NCBI RefSeq assembly: GCF_024979315.1
Contig: NZ_JANLCK010000005.1
Coordinates: 186,001 to 250,000, forward strand
Length of the DNA stretch: 64,000 nucleotides
Direction: 5' to 3'
From: Herbiconiux oxytropis
GTDB taxonomy: Bacteria > Actinomycetota > Actinomycetes > Actinomycetales > Microbacteriaceae
The first letter of the stretch is position 1. Each line of letters opens with the position of its first letter. The notes beneath the pieces are model-generated. The model was given only the letters and a program-made list of their open reading frames with translations. It did no database searches and was not told where the DNA came from. This document shows positions 27,804 to 36,308 of this stretch, piece after piece. Made by a program: the position numbers and the translations under genes.

Positions 27804-30800
27804 CTACCCGGCGCAGACGGTGAGGCTCTCCACCGCCGGCGTCAGCGTCTTCTCGCCGCCGAGCAGGGTCACCCGGGAGGCACCCAGGGCGAGGATCTGC
27901 TCGAGCGTCTCGGCGGGCACGCAGTCACCGCGCACGGTGAACAGCGGCGCGTCGATCCGCGGGGCCAGCGCCGAGCCCGAGAGGGCGTCGGGGAACTTGG
28001 CGCCCGTGGCGAGCAGCACCCGGTCGGCCGACTCGAAGAAGTGCGCATTGATCGAACGCGACGCCTCGTAGCGGTCGGCACCTCCGAGTCGCACGGATTC
28101 CGCGATCCGCGACGCGTCGGCGAAGACCCCGGCCGAGACCGAGCTCTCGCCGCCGGCGACCACGATCTCCGCCACGCCGAGTCGCGCGATGAGCGCGGCC
28201 GTGGCGTCGTCGAGGCCGGTGGCCCCGCCGTTGACGAGGATCAGCGGACCGGTGCCGTCGAGGGCCGCTCCGGCCGACAGGGCGTCGGGGAAGGTCGCGC
28301 CGGCTGCCAGCACGGCGACCGGAGCTCCGTCCGGGAACGCATCGGCGGCGATGGCACGGGAGGCCGCGAACCGGTCGGCGCCGCCGAGACGGCTCACGGG
28401 AGCCACCTTCTCGAGCGCCTTCTGCACCGCGGGCGACACACTCGCGGTTCCACCGACCACCACGATCGACGACGGATCGAGCCTGGTGAGCTCGGTCAGC
28501 ACGACGGGCGGCAGCGAGGCGGCTGTGGTGAGCAGGATCGGCGCGTCGTCGGTCGCCGCGGCGGGCGCCGCGGAGAGCGCGTCGGGGAACTTCTCCCCCG
28601 AGACCACGTAGACGGTGTCCGCCCCGTCGGGGAAGCCCTCCTTCGACGTGTTCACCGAGACCTCGTAGCGGTCGGCGCCGGCGATGCGGTCGGCGTCGAG
28701 CGCCACCGTGAGGGTGGCGGTCGCGGTGCGACCCGATCCGTAGCCCACCGCGATGATCTCGAGCGGGCCGCGCGCGGCGTCCGCCGGCACCACGACCTCG
28801 AACGAGACGGTGCCGTCGGTGCTCACGACGCTGCCGGCGCTGACGCCGCCCACGGTGAGCTCGACCGACTCGCCCACGCGGAAGCCGGATCCGGTGACTG
28901 TGACGGTGTCGCCCGGCGAGACCGAGCCCGCCGACAGCGTCAGCGCATCCGGAGCGGCCTGCGCCTCGGCGCACGCGTCACCCTGCACACCCACTTCGGG
29001 CAGCGACGGCAGCACGGCGCCCGCGCGGTCGACGACCCCGTCGTCCTCCCGCACCACGATGCGGCCGAAGCTGTCACCGATGGTGACGCCCTGCTGCGTG
29101 TTCGTGGTGTTGGTGATGAACGACGTGGAGGCGGAGGTCGACGTGCTCGCGTCGCCCTGCAGCGGCACGGTGATGACCTTGCAGACCTCACCGGCCGAGA
29201 ACGACAGCTCCTGCATCGAGGAGAGCACGCGGTTGTTGCCGCTCACCGGGATGGAGCTCACGTAGACCGTGGCGGCCTGCTCGGCCGGCCGGGAGAGCAC
29301 GACGGGGACGTCGACGGAGCCGACGCCCGAGCCCTCCTCGACCGTGACGTCGGGCATCGACGCGACCGGCAGGGTCGAGATCGACGGGTCGCCGAGGGTG
29401 GCTGCCGACTGCAGCGCGAGGTCGGAGAGCAGCACGCCGCCGGTCTCGCGGGGAGCCGTGAAGCGCACCTGGGTGACGTCGGCGAGGTTCACGCCCGTGA
29501 AGGCCGTGGTGGGCACGGCGATCTGCTGCAGCAGCACCTTGCGGAGCGGGTTGGTCGACCCCGGCAGCACGCTGAGGGCATCACCGAACTCCGAGGCGGT
29601 GACCGAGGCCGTTCCGCCTGTGGAGTCGAGCAGCGTGACCGTGAGGTCGGTGCTGCCGCCGATCGCGACCGAGTCGTCGGGCGAGACCCGGAACGACAGG
29701 CTCGAGGCGGCCGTGAAGTCGCGGGCTTGCGCCGGCACCTGCACGCGGAGCTCGCCGGGGGCGGCGCTCCCCGAGGGCTCGGTGTAGGTGAAGTGCAGCG
29801 ACGGGGTCGACGGCACCGAGGTGGCGCGGCCGTTGCCGTAGGTGGCGCTGAGGAACCCGTAGTCGGGGGCCTGGGCGAACTCGAGCTCGGTGACGCAGTA
29901 CGGCATGGTCGCCGGCACGTCGAGCGGGCTCATGCTCTCGCAGTACTGGTACGTTCCGCTTCCCACGACCTGGGTGGTCGTCTCGGGCTCGGTGAACGTG
30001 TTCACGTCGACCCGGTCGGAGGGCGCGAGGCTCGCGCTCACGCGGATGTCGGCGCGGCCGGCCGAGGCGGGCTTGGCGTCGGATCCGTCGAAGAGCGGCA
30101 TGAACTGCTCGTCGCCGCCGAGGGTGAGGCGGAAGAAGCCGGCGATGTAGGCGTTGCCCGCGGCGTACTGCTCGGCCGCGTTCAGCCGGGTCGGAGCCGA
30201 TTGGCCGCAGGTGGGGTCGGTCTGGTTGCGATCCATGATCGCCCAGTCGTCGCTCGTGGCCACGGGGTAGAGGCCAGGGGTCCACGCGGTGTTGAAGTAG
30301 TTGTGGTTCGTCCCCATCACGAGCACCGACGAGCGGAACACGTCGTCGCCGTAGGCGTGCCGGGAGTCGTCGATGTACTTCTGGCCCATCTGGTCCTCGA
30401 CGTCGCCGTCGCAGTACGGCAGGATGACCGCGGTCGGCACGCCGGGGACGGTCATGCGCGTGTAGTCGGTCGGGGCGAGCGGCAGCACGCCCTTGATGCC
30501 GAACGGCTCGGGCTGCTCGGAGTTGAGCAGAGCGGCGCGCATGACGCCCTCGCCACCGCGCGAGTGACCCATGAGGCCCACGTTGTCGAGGTCGAGGCGG
30601 CCGGTGAGCGCGGTGCCGAAGCCCACGTCGGTGCCTGCGTTCGCCTGGCGCAGCAGGTTGAGGTGGTCCATCACGAGCTGGGCGCGGGCGGCTGCTCCGG
30701 TGTCGTCGGCGAGCGAGCCGTCGAGCGCGTTGATGGCGTTGGCCGAGATCGAGACCACCACGTAGCCCTGGCTGGCCAGGATCTCGGCGGCCTCGTTGTA

Positions 30801-31550
30801 GCCGAGGTAGCTCTCGACGTCGACCTGGTCGGCGTTGCAGGGCCAAGCAGCGGGGTTGCGGGTTCCGCCGGCGCACGAGGTGTGGCGGCCGTGCAGGAAC
30901 ACGGCGACGGGGCGCTCGCCCTCGGCGCCCTCGGGCAGGAAGACCGCGGCGCGGATCTCGCCCTTGCGGCCGAAGTCGCGGATGTCGACGGCTTCGTCTC
31001 CGAGGTCGTAGTCGGCGCGCGTCACGGCGTACTCGCCGCGGGCGGAGGGGTCGTCGGCGAGGATCGGCGCGTCCGCGGCGGCCGGCGGCACCTCCTCGGC
31101 GAAGCGCCGGGCAGTGTCGCCGCGGTCGAGGGTGCCGTCAGCGGCCTCGACGGCGGGGTCGCCCGAACCGGTCCAGCCCTGGTCGATCACGGTGGCGTCG
31201 GCGACCGCGGGATCGGTGGTCACCACGGTGAGGGTCAGCCCGTCGAGCGACTCCTTCGCGATGCCGAGCTCGATGCCGTCGGCCCAGAGGGTGGCCGCGT
31301 CGCTCCGGATCTCGAGGGGCTCAGCGAGCGTCTTGGTGACTTCGTAACCGCCCGGGATCTCCTCCACCGTCCAGTCGTCACCGACGGCGACGGGCCCGGC
31401 TGCGGTCAGTGGCGTGGCGGTGAGAGGGGTGGTGGATGTGGCGGGGCTCGTCGCCGCGAACGCGGGGACTCCCACCAGGGCCGGCGAGACGGCCACGAGG
31501 AGAGCGGTGGCGATGGCCGCCGCCCTCCAGCGCTCGGTTGATCTGGGCAC
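27804..31550 (-). CDS. Large secreted alpha/beta hydrolase with three C-terminal CWB2 cell-wall-binding repeats
   Basis: 1248-aa exported protein. A Sec signal peptide (about residues 1-33, cleavage after AFA) is followed by a hydrolase domain with a GHSRGG nucleophile elbow near residue 327 and an upstream VAVFLHGRHTSC strand. A beta-rich middle part follows, then an IPT/Ig-like segment and three cell-wall-binding type 2 repeats (about 930-1248) with RLGGADRYEASR and FPDALS motifs. It probably stays non-covalently on the cell surface and hydrolyses an extracellular ester or amide. GTG start at 31550 has AGGAG upstream. A GlnR/MtrA-like box lies about 134 bp upstream. Confidence 0.87.
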   Translation of the reverse strand: MPRSTERWRAAAIATALLVAVSPALVGVPAFAATSPATSTTPLTATPLTAAGPVAVGDDWTVEEIPGGYEVTKTLAEPLEIRSDAATLWADGIELGIAKESLDGLTLTVVTTDPAVADATVIDQGWTGSGDPAVEAADGTLDRGDTARRFAEEVPPAAADAPILADDPSARGEYAVTRADYDLGDEAVDIRDFGRKGEIRAAVFLPEGAEGERPVAVFLHGRHTSCAGGTRNPAAWPCNADQVDVESYLGYNEAAEILASQGYVVVSISANAINALDGSLADDTGAAARAQLVMDHLNLLRQANAGTDVGFGTALTGRLDLDNVGLMGHSRGGEGVMRAALLNSEQPEPFGIKGVLPLAPTDYTRMTVPGVPTAVILPYCDGDVEDQMGQKYIDDSRHAYGDDVFRSSVLVMGTNHNYFNTAWTPGLYPVATSDDWAIMDRNQTDPTCGQSAPTRLNAAEQYAAGNAYIAGFFRLTLGGDEQFMPLFDGSDAKPASAGRADIRVSASLAPSDRVDVNTFTEPETTTQVVGSGTYQYCESMSPLDVPATMPYCVTELEFAQAPDYGFLSATYGNGRATSVPSTPSLHFTYTEPSGSAAPGELRVQVPAQARDFTAASSLSFRVSPDDSVAIGGSTDLTVTLLDSTGGTASVTASEFGDALSVLPGSTNPLRKVLLQQIAVPTTAFTGVNLADVTQVRFTAPRETGGVLLSDLALQSAATLGDPSISTLPVASMPDVTVEEGSGVGSVDVPVVLSRPAEQAATVYVSSIPVSGNNRVLSSMQELSFSAGEVCKVITVPLQGDASTSTSASTSFITNTTNTQQGVTIGDSFGRIVVREDDGVVDRAGAVLPSLPEVGVQGDACAEAQAAPDALTLSAGSVSPGDTVTVTGSGFRVGESVELTVGGVSAGSVVSTDGTVSFEVVVPADAARGPLEIIAVGYGSGRTATATLTVALDADRIAGADRYEVSVNTSKEGFPDGADTVYVVSGEKFPDALSAAPAAATDDAPILLTTAASLPPVVLTELTRLDPSSIVVVGGTASVSPAVQKALEKVAPVSRLGGADRFAASRAIAADAFPDGAPVAVLAAGATFPDALSAGAALDGTGPLILVNGGATGLDDATAALIARLGVAEIVVAGGESSVSAGVFADASRIAESVRLGGADRYEASRSINAHFFESADRVLLATGAKFPDALSGSALAPRIDAPLFTVRGDCVPAETLEQILALGASRVTLLGGEKTLTPAVESLTVCAG

Positions 31551-31683
31551 TGTGCTCCTGAGTGTGAGGGTGACGGATGGACGTCCACCGACCGTGAGGA
31601 GTCCCGCGGAGTGTGCAGGAGCCGCACGGCCCGCGTCGGCCGAGTCTTCACGCTAGCTGTGAGCAGACCCCCGATCCGGTGGG

Positions 31684-31721
31684 GTAACACGATGGAAACG
31701 GGATGTTTACACCCGTGTTCC
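31684..31721. promoter_or_regulatory. OmpR-type (GlnR- or MtrA-like) binding site upstream of CWB2 hydrolase
   Basis: GTAAC-n6-GAAAC-n6-TTTAC-n6-GTTCC on the plus strand. The first two boxes equal the GlnR consensus, the third has one change and the fourth is poor. MtrA, which controls cell-wall genes in actinobacteria and prefers repeated GTNAC, is an alternative. Predicted from spacing and sequence only. Confidence 0.45.
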
Positions 31722-31737
31722 CGCGCTCACACGAGCC

Positions 31738-33387
31738 TCAAATCTGGTCGGGAAGCCCTGCCCGGCGGAGGAAGGCGGCGCGGTCGGCGTTCCTCGGGAG
31801 GGGCTGGGTCGCCGTGGTGTCGGGGGTGCGGATGACCTCGGTGGCACCGGTGTCGGCCGCGGCGAAGAGAGCCGAGAGCTCGGCCGTGGCGGTGGCCGGC
31901 TCGCGCACGGCAGGCTCCTCTGCGGCGGTGCGCGGCACGGCGGGCTTCCGCGGCGCGAAGCGCTTCGACGCCGGTGCGTCACGACCGATCGCACGCTGTC
32001 CGGCGGAGGCGGCGACATCCGTCGCCTGCTCGGAGCGCGGGGCCGCGTCCTCCTCCTCGAGCTGCTTCTCCCATTCCTCCATGCGCTCCGAGGCCCGCGC
32101 CGCCGCGTACCCCGCCCAGGTCTCGAGGGCCCGCGTGATCACGGCCTCCTGCTGTTCGAGCACGGTCTGGTTCACGCGTTTGCCGAACTCGACCTGCCGT
32201 TCGGCCCTGTCCTCCGCCACGGAGACCTGCACCGAGGCCTCGGCCGCGATGGCCCTGGTGCGCTCGGCCGCCCAGATCTCGCCACCGGAGACCTCGCCGT
32301 CCTCCCGCACGTCGAGGATGCGGTCGTAGGCGGTCTGGCCGCCGAGGTTGCCGAGCACCTTCACGATCACGGGCAGCAGCTCGATGCAGATGAACAGCAG
32401 CGCGATCATGATGTGCGCGAAGTTCAGCAGGGCGTTCGTCTCCCCCAGCCGGAACAGTGCGTCGAGCCGTGAGAGCAGCCCGGCGCTGTTGTCGACAGCG
32501 CTCGCGTAGGCGGCCTGCTCGGCGGAGCGCTGCTCCTCGGCCGTCGCGAGGGCCTTCTGATCGGACTCGAGCTGATCCGTCGCCGCGTCGAGTCGACTCT
32601 GAGCGGATGCCTCCAGGTTGGTCGACGCCGCCTCCTCGGCCGCGGCCTGGGCGGCCTGGGCAGCCGTCAGCCGAGCCTCGGCCGCCTCGAAGGCCGCGAG
32701 CTTCGAAGCGGTCACGGGCCCGTCGCCCCGCACCCCGGTGCCGCCGCTGCCGTCGATCTCGGCGAGGTACGCAGCCTGCGCCGCGTCGTAGGCGGCCTGC
32801 GCCGACGCGGTCGCCGCGACCGCCGCCGCGTAGTTGGGGTCGGAGGCGAGGTCGGTCTGCAGCCCCTGGTCGACGATCGCCTGGTTCGACGCGATCCGCT
32901 CCTCGAGGGTGGGGATCTGGGCGAACCGCGGATCCGTCGCCATCCGCTCCTCGAACGCCGCCTTGTCCTCGGCCTGCATCACCTGGATCTCCGAGTTGAT
33001 CTCGGCCTGGAAGATCTGCAGCGTGAGCGGCGTCGAGATGACGGTGCCGATGATGAGCGCGAGGGCGATGCGCGGGATGGCGAGGGCCACGTTCCGCCAC
33101 ACGCCCTTCTGCTTCGCCATGCCGATGATGAGCAACCGGTCGAGGTTCAGGATGATGACGCCCCAGAACACGCCCACGACAATGGCCACGGGCAGCGGTG
33201 CGCCCACCGCCATCACGAGCGCGAACGTCGCCGACACCGCCGAGAGGAACGCGGTGCTGAGGATGACGCCGCCCATGGCGACGAAGCGCGCACGGTCGCC
33301 CGGGGCATCCGCGAGCACGTCGAGCCGAGCGCCACCGAGCCACGACATGAAGTTCGAGACGGCGTTGGAGTTGTAGCGACGAGACAC
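31738..33387 (-). CDS. DUF4407 membrane protein with long coiled-coil region
   Basis: 549-aa DUF4407 protein. Three or four N-terminal membrane segments (VAMGGVILSTAFLSAVSATF, then VGVFWGVIILNLDRLLI and AIPRIALALIIGTVIS) are followed by a roughly 190-residue Ala/Glu/Gln-rich coiled coil, another membrane segment (FAHIMIALLFICIELLPVIV) and a charged tail. Function unknown. I start at GTG 33387, because a TAGCTT -10 box lies 8 nt upstream and no Shine-Dalgarno exists. A longer start at ATG 33429 would cover the promoter-like element, which is nearly identical to the one before the gene at 41215. Confidence 0.8.
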   Translation of the reverse strand: MSRRYNSNAVSNFMSWLGGARLDVLADAPGDRARFVAMGGVILSTAFLSAVSATFALVMAVGAPLPVAIVVGVFWGVIILNLDRLLIIGMAKQKGVWRNVALAIPRIALALIIGTVISTPLTLQIFQAEINSEIQVMQAEDKAAFEERMATDPRFAQIPTLEERIASNQAIVDQGLQTDLASDPNYAAAVAATASAQAAYDAAQAAYLAEIDGSGGTGVRGDGPVTASKLAAFEAAEARLTAAQAAQAAAEEAASTNLEASAQSRLDAATDQLESDQKALATAEEQRSAEQAAYASAVDNSAGLLSRLDALFRLGETNALLNFAHIMIALLFICIELLPVIVKVLGNLGGQTAYDRILDVREDGEVSGGEIWAAERTRAIAAEASVQVSVAEDRAERQVEFGKRVNQTVLEQQEAVITRALETWAGYAAARASERMEEWEKQLEEEDAAPRSEQATDVAASAGQRAIGRDAPASKRFAPRKPAVPRTAAEEPAVREPATATAELSALFAAADTGATEVIRTPDTTATQPLPRNADRAAFLRRAGLPDQI

Positions 33388-33423
33388 GAGGAGCGAAGCT
33401 ACCCCATGCGCCTCTGCGCTCCC
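33388..33423 (-). promoter_or_regulatory. Leaderless promoter of the DUF4407 gene (shared element, copy 1)
   Basis: On the minus strand GGGAGC, 16-bp spacer, TAGCTT, then 8 nt to the GTG start. 39 of 44 bases through the first codons equal the element at 41216. TANNNT at this distance predicts transcription starting at the GTG. The GGGAGC/GGGAAC -35 recalls extracytoplasmic-sigma promoters (inference). Confidence 0.55.
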
Positions 33424-33469
33424 TGGCACAGCGCTGTGCGCATGCCGTACCGGGTCGTCCTGCGCCGGA

Positions 33470-34006
33470 TCAGGCGTCGCCGGCCGCCGGCCGGCCGCCG
33501 CCGGGGCGCCCGCCGCTGCGCCGCCGAGGTGCCGCCGAGCGCGGCGGCGTCGACCGCATGTGGTCTCGCACCGCCGTGAGCGAGCGGGCGAGCTCCGCCA
33601 CGTCGTCGGGGCCGAGCGGCGCGAGGAACAGCTTCTTGAGCACGTCGATGTGCCCCGGGAACACGGTTGCGAGCAGGGCCCGCCCGGCCTCGGAGATGGT
33701 CACGGTCACGCTCCGCTCGTCGTCGAGCGAGGGCGCGCGGGTCACGAGCCCGGCCGATTCCAGCAGCCCTGCCTGATGGGTGAGGCCGCTGCGGCTGTAG
33801 ACCACGCCGTCGGCGAGGTCGGTCATGCGCTTGCTGCCGGCGGGCGCATCGCCGAGGGCCGCGAGCAGCTGGAACTGCACGTAGCTGAGCCCGCCCGCCT
33901 CCTTCAGCTGGAGCTCGACGGCGTGACGCAACAGGCTGCCCACCTCGATCAGCGCGAAGTAGGCGCCGAGCTCGACGGGGTCGAGGGATGCGGATTCGTC
34001 GGTCAT
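33470..34006 (-). CDS. MarR-family transcriptional regulator
   Basis: 178-aa MarR regulator with a winged helix (MTDLADGVVYSRSGLTHQAGLLESAGLVTR, wing DDERSVTVTISEAGR) and a Pro/Arg/Gly-rich basic tail of about 25 residues. It is divergent from an NADPH:quinone-oxidoreductase-like gene, and two matching palindromes lie between them. MarR proteins in this arrangement usually repress both genes until a phenolic, quinone or oxidant ligand is bound (family knowledge). Confidence 0.9.
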   Translation of the reverse strand: MTDESASLDPVELGAYFALIEVGSLLRHAVELQLKEAGGLSYVQFQLLAALGDAPAGSKRMTDLADGVVYSRSGLTHQAGLLESAGLVTRAPSLDDERSVTVTISEAGRALLATVFPGHIDVLKKLFLAPLGPDDVAELARSLTAVRDHMRSTPPRSAAPRRRSGGRPGGGRPAAGDA

Positions 34007-34019
34007 GCACTCATTCTAC

Positions 34020-34039
34020 TTGCTTCGATATCGAAGCAG
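34020..34039. promoter_or_regulatory. MarR operator 1
   Basis: Palindrome TGCTTCGAT-ATCGAAGCA, 13 bp upstream of the MarR ATG. An almost identical copy lies 38 bp away, centre to centre. Confidence 0.75.
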
Positions 34040-34057
34040 TGTTACTGTCGCTCTCAG

Positions 34058-34077
34058 TTGCTTCGACATCGAAGCAA
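34058..34077. promoter_or_regulatory. MarR operator 2
   Basis: Palindrome TTGCTTCGA-CA-TCGAAGCAA, 34 bp before the oxidoreductase start. Arms equal those of operator 1. Confidence 0.75.
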
Positions 34078-34100
34078 TGCGCGAGAACATCACGACGGAA

Positions 34101-34130
34101 GCGAGAAGACCATGAGCGAGAAGACCATGA
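34101..34130 (+). repeat. Exact 15-bp tandem duplication over the start codon
   Basis: GCGAGAAGACCATGA occurs twice head to tail, duplicating the ribosome-binding context and the ATG in frame (adds M-S-E-K-T). Confidence 0.9.
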
Positions 34131-35065
34131 AGGCCGCACGATTCCACCAGCACGGCACCCCCGACGTCCTGCAGATCGAGGACGTTGAGATCCCCGCCCC
34201 TGCAGCCGGCGAGGTGCGCATCCGCGTCGCCGCGTCGGCATTCAACCCCGCCGACAACGGCATCCGCGCCGGCTTCCTCCCCATCCCCGTGTCGCTCCCC
34301 CACACCCCGGGCTACGACGTCGCCGGCACGATCGACGCGCTCGGCGACGACGTCTCGGCCTTCACCGAGGGCGACGCGGTCATCGGCTTCCTCCCCATGA
34401 CCGCACCGGGAGCGGCAGCCGAATACGTGATCGCACCGGCGTCCGCCCTGGTCTCGGCACCGACGAGCATCCCGCTGGTCGATGCGGCGGCCATCCCCTC
34501 GGTCGCCCTCACCGCCCGGCAGGCGCTCTTCGACGAGGCCGGCCTCGAGCAGGGCCAGCGGGTGCTCGTCGTGGGCGCGGGTGGCACGGTCGGCGGCTTC
34601 GCGGTGCAGTTCGCGAAGCAGGCCGGAGCGCATGTGATCGCCACGGCGAGCCCCCGCAGCAGCCGGAGCGTGCGCGACGCGGGGGCCGACGAGGTCATCG
34701 ACCACACCGCCACCACGGTGCCCGAATCGATCGGCGAACCGGTCGACCTGCTGCTGAACCTCGCGCCGATCGATCCCGAGGAGTTCGAGGCGCTCGTCGA
34801 GCGCGTGCGCGACGGCGGCGTGGTCGTGAGCACGACGGCGTGGATGCCGGCGCCCGACGACGCTTCGCGCGGGGTGCGCTCCGTGGTGGTCTACGTGCGG
34901 AGCGAGAGCGACCAGCTGGCCCGCATCGTGTCGCTCGTCGACAGCGGCGACGTGCGGGTGGAGGTCGCCCGCCGGGTGCCGCTCACCGAGCTGGCTGCCG
35001 TGCACGCCGAGGCGACCGCGGGCACCCTGCGTGGCAAGGTCGTCGTGCTGCCGATCATCGCCTGA
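34112..35065 (+). CDS. NADP-dependent zinc-independent alcohol dehydrogenase / quinone oxidoreductase (MDR family)
   Basis: 317-aa medium-chain reductase of the quinone-oxidoreductase type: GroES-like N-terminus (PAAGEVRIRVAASAFNPADNGI), cofactor motif VVGAGGTVGGFAVQ near residue 155, and no catalytic zinc ligands. It probably reduces quinones or enones and is controlled by the divergent MarR protein. The start is ambiguous, because an exact 15-bp direct duplication spans the initiation region: ATG 34112 lies in the first unit and ATG 34127 in the second; both have the same weak AGAAG ribosome-binding context. Confidence 0.87.
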   Translation: MSEKTMKAARFHQHGTPDVLQIEDVEIPAPAAGEVRIRVAASAFNPADNGIRAGFLPIPVSLPHTPGYDVAGTIDALGDDVSAFTEGDAVIGFLPMTAPGAAAEYVIAPASALVSAPTSIPLVDAAAIPSVALTARQALFDEAGLEQGQRVLVVGAGGTVGGFAVQFAKQAGAHVIATASPRSSRSVRDAGADEVIDHTATTVPESIGEPVDLLLNLAPIDPEEFEALVERVRDGGVVVSTTAWMPAPDDASRGVRSVVVYVRSESDQLARIVSLVDSGDVRVEVARRVPLTELAAVHAEATAGTLRGKVVVLPIIA

Positions 35066-35070
35066 TGTGA

Positions 35071-35099
35071 CGGAGCGCCCTTTCCTCCGGGGCGCTCCG
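35071..35099. terminator. Bidirectional terminator
   Basis: 10-bp perfect stem CGGAGCGCCC/GGGCGCTCCG with a 9-nt loop, between convergent genes ending at 35065 (+) and 35102 (-). Confidence 0.82.
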
Positions 35100-35101
35100 C
35101 A

Positions 35102-35548
35102 TCACCCACGAGCCAGACTCCCCCGAGGCGAGGCGAGCACGTAGGCCGGCACGGCCACCGCCACCACGACGACGTGCATCACCATGAGTGCGACGACCGC
35201 GACCATCGTGGTGCCGGGGATGAAGGAGAACGCCATCAGGAGGAGGTCCGGCACGAACGACACCGCCGTGACGGCCGGGACGAGCACCGCGAGCACGCGA
35301 CGCGGATGCCGGGCACGGCGCACGACGAGCGACCACCCGATCCACCCGACGGCGATACCGAGCACGGCGAAGAGAGCGTGGGCGGGAAGGGTGAGCGGCC
35401 CGTAGTCGGCAGGAGCGCCGAGGGAGACGGCCACGGCGGCCGCACCGGCATTCACCGCGATGACGACGACCGCGGTGGCGAGGAGGATCCCGGCGACACG
35501 GAGCCGGGTGCCGGAAGCTGTGTGAGACGAGCTGACGGACGTGGTCAT
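35102..35548 (-). CDS. Small four-helix membrane protein (DUF6069-like)
   Basis: 148-aa integral membrane protein with four hydrophobic segments (starting about residues 15, 53, 90 and 118). AAGGAG lies 5 nt before ATG 35548, which fixes the start. It is divergent from a TetR regulator across a 115-bp gap with twin operators, so it is probably the regulated target. Similar small proteins occur widely in actinobacteria next to TetR genes; biochemical role unknown. Confidence 0.78.
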   Translation of the reverse strand: MTTSVSSSHTASGTRLRVAGILLATAVVVIAVNAGAAAVAVSLGAPADYGPLTLPAHALFAVLGIAVGWIGWSLVVRRARHPRRVLAVLVPAVTAVSFVPDLLLMAFSFIPGTTMVAVVALMVMHVVVVAVAVPAYVLASPRGSLARG

Positions 35549-35600
35549 GGTGACTCCTTCTGAACGACGGACAGGACGGAACGGACCGCGACACCTGTTT

Positions 35601-35646
35601 CGGTTCCGATCGGTACCGATATATGTAACGGTACTGATCGGAACCG
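35601..35646. promoter_or_regulatory. Twin TetR operators
   Basis: Two 16-bp near-palindromes, GGTTCCGATCGGTACC (35602-35617) and GGTACTGATCGGAACC (35630-35645), 28 bp apart centre to centre. They are themselves arranged as a large inverted repeat with 16 of 17 arm positions paired. They fill the divergent promoter region. Confidence 0.75.
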
Positions 35647-35663
35647 GAATATACAATGGCGTC

Positions 35664-36308
35664 GTGAACTCCCCGCAGGACCTCGATCTCGAGGGCGCCA
35701 CCGCTCCCCGCCCGGCAGGGCGACCACGCGATCCCGACGTCGAGCGCAGCATCCTCACCGCCACGCAGGACCTCCTGATCGAGAGCGGCTTCCCCGGAAC
35801 CACGATCGCCGCGGTGGCCGCTCGGGCCCGCTGCGGCAAGTCGGCGATCTATCGCCGCTGGGAGACGAAGACCGAGCTCGTCGTGGCCGCCGTGCTGCAC
35901 CTGCAGACCCCGATGGAACTCCCGGACACCGGTGACCTGCGGGGCGACCTGCTGGCGGCGGCGATGCACTTCGGCGGATCCGACAGCCGGTCGGGAGCGG
36001 TGCTGGCGAGTGTGCTGGGCGAGCTCGGGAAGGATGCCGAGTTGCGCGCGGCGGCCTACCGCAGCATCGGCGGTCCGCCGGTGGCTGCTCTCGTCGCGGT
36101 GATCGAGCGCTGGATCGGGCGGGGTGTCGTTCCGCCCGACGTTCCCGTGGACCTCATCGCGAACATCGTGCCCACAGCAGCATTCGGCAGCGTGACTCTT
36201 CGCCGCCGGTCGCTCGAGCCCGAGACGGTCGCCCAGTTGGTGGATCTCGTCCTGCTGCCGGCCCTCCGCACCACGAACGCTGCTGCCCGGGATGAGACCG
36301 GTTCATGA
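35664..36308 (+). CDS. TetR-family transcriptional regulator
   Basis: 214-aa TetR regulator with the N-terminal HTH (ILTATQDLLIESGFPGTTIAAVAARARCGKSAIYRRWETKTELV is the classic pattern, about residues 30-72) and a TetR_C-type helical domain. GTG 35664 is chosen because the frame upstream runs through the operator region. It overlaps the NmrA-like gene by 4 bp (ATGA). It probably represses itself, the NmrA-like gene and the divergent membrane protein through the twin operators. Confidence 0.9.
   Translation: MNSPQDLDLEGATAPRPAGRPRDPDVERSILTATQDLLIESGFPGTTIAAVAARARCGKSAIYRRWETKTELVVAAVLHLQTPMELPDTGDLRGDLLAAAMHFGGSDSRSGAVLASVLGELGKDAELRAAAYRSIGGPPVAALVAVIERWIGRGVVPPDVPVDLIANIVPTAAFGSVTLRRRSLEPETVAQLVDLVLLPALRTTNAAARDETGS

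Noticed and set aside
27723-31541. A 1272-codon open frame on the plus strand opposite the CWB2 hydrolase gene
   Set aside because: It is antisense to a gene with clear signal peptide, active site and repeats. Its protein is a His/Arg/Gly-rich shadow typical of high-GC DNA.
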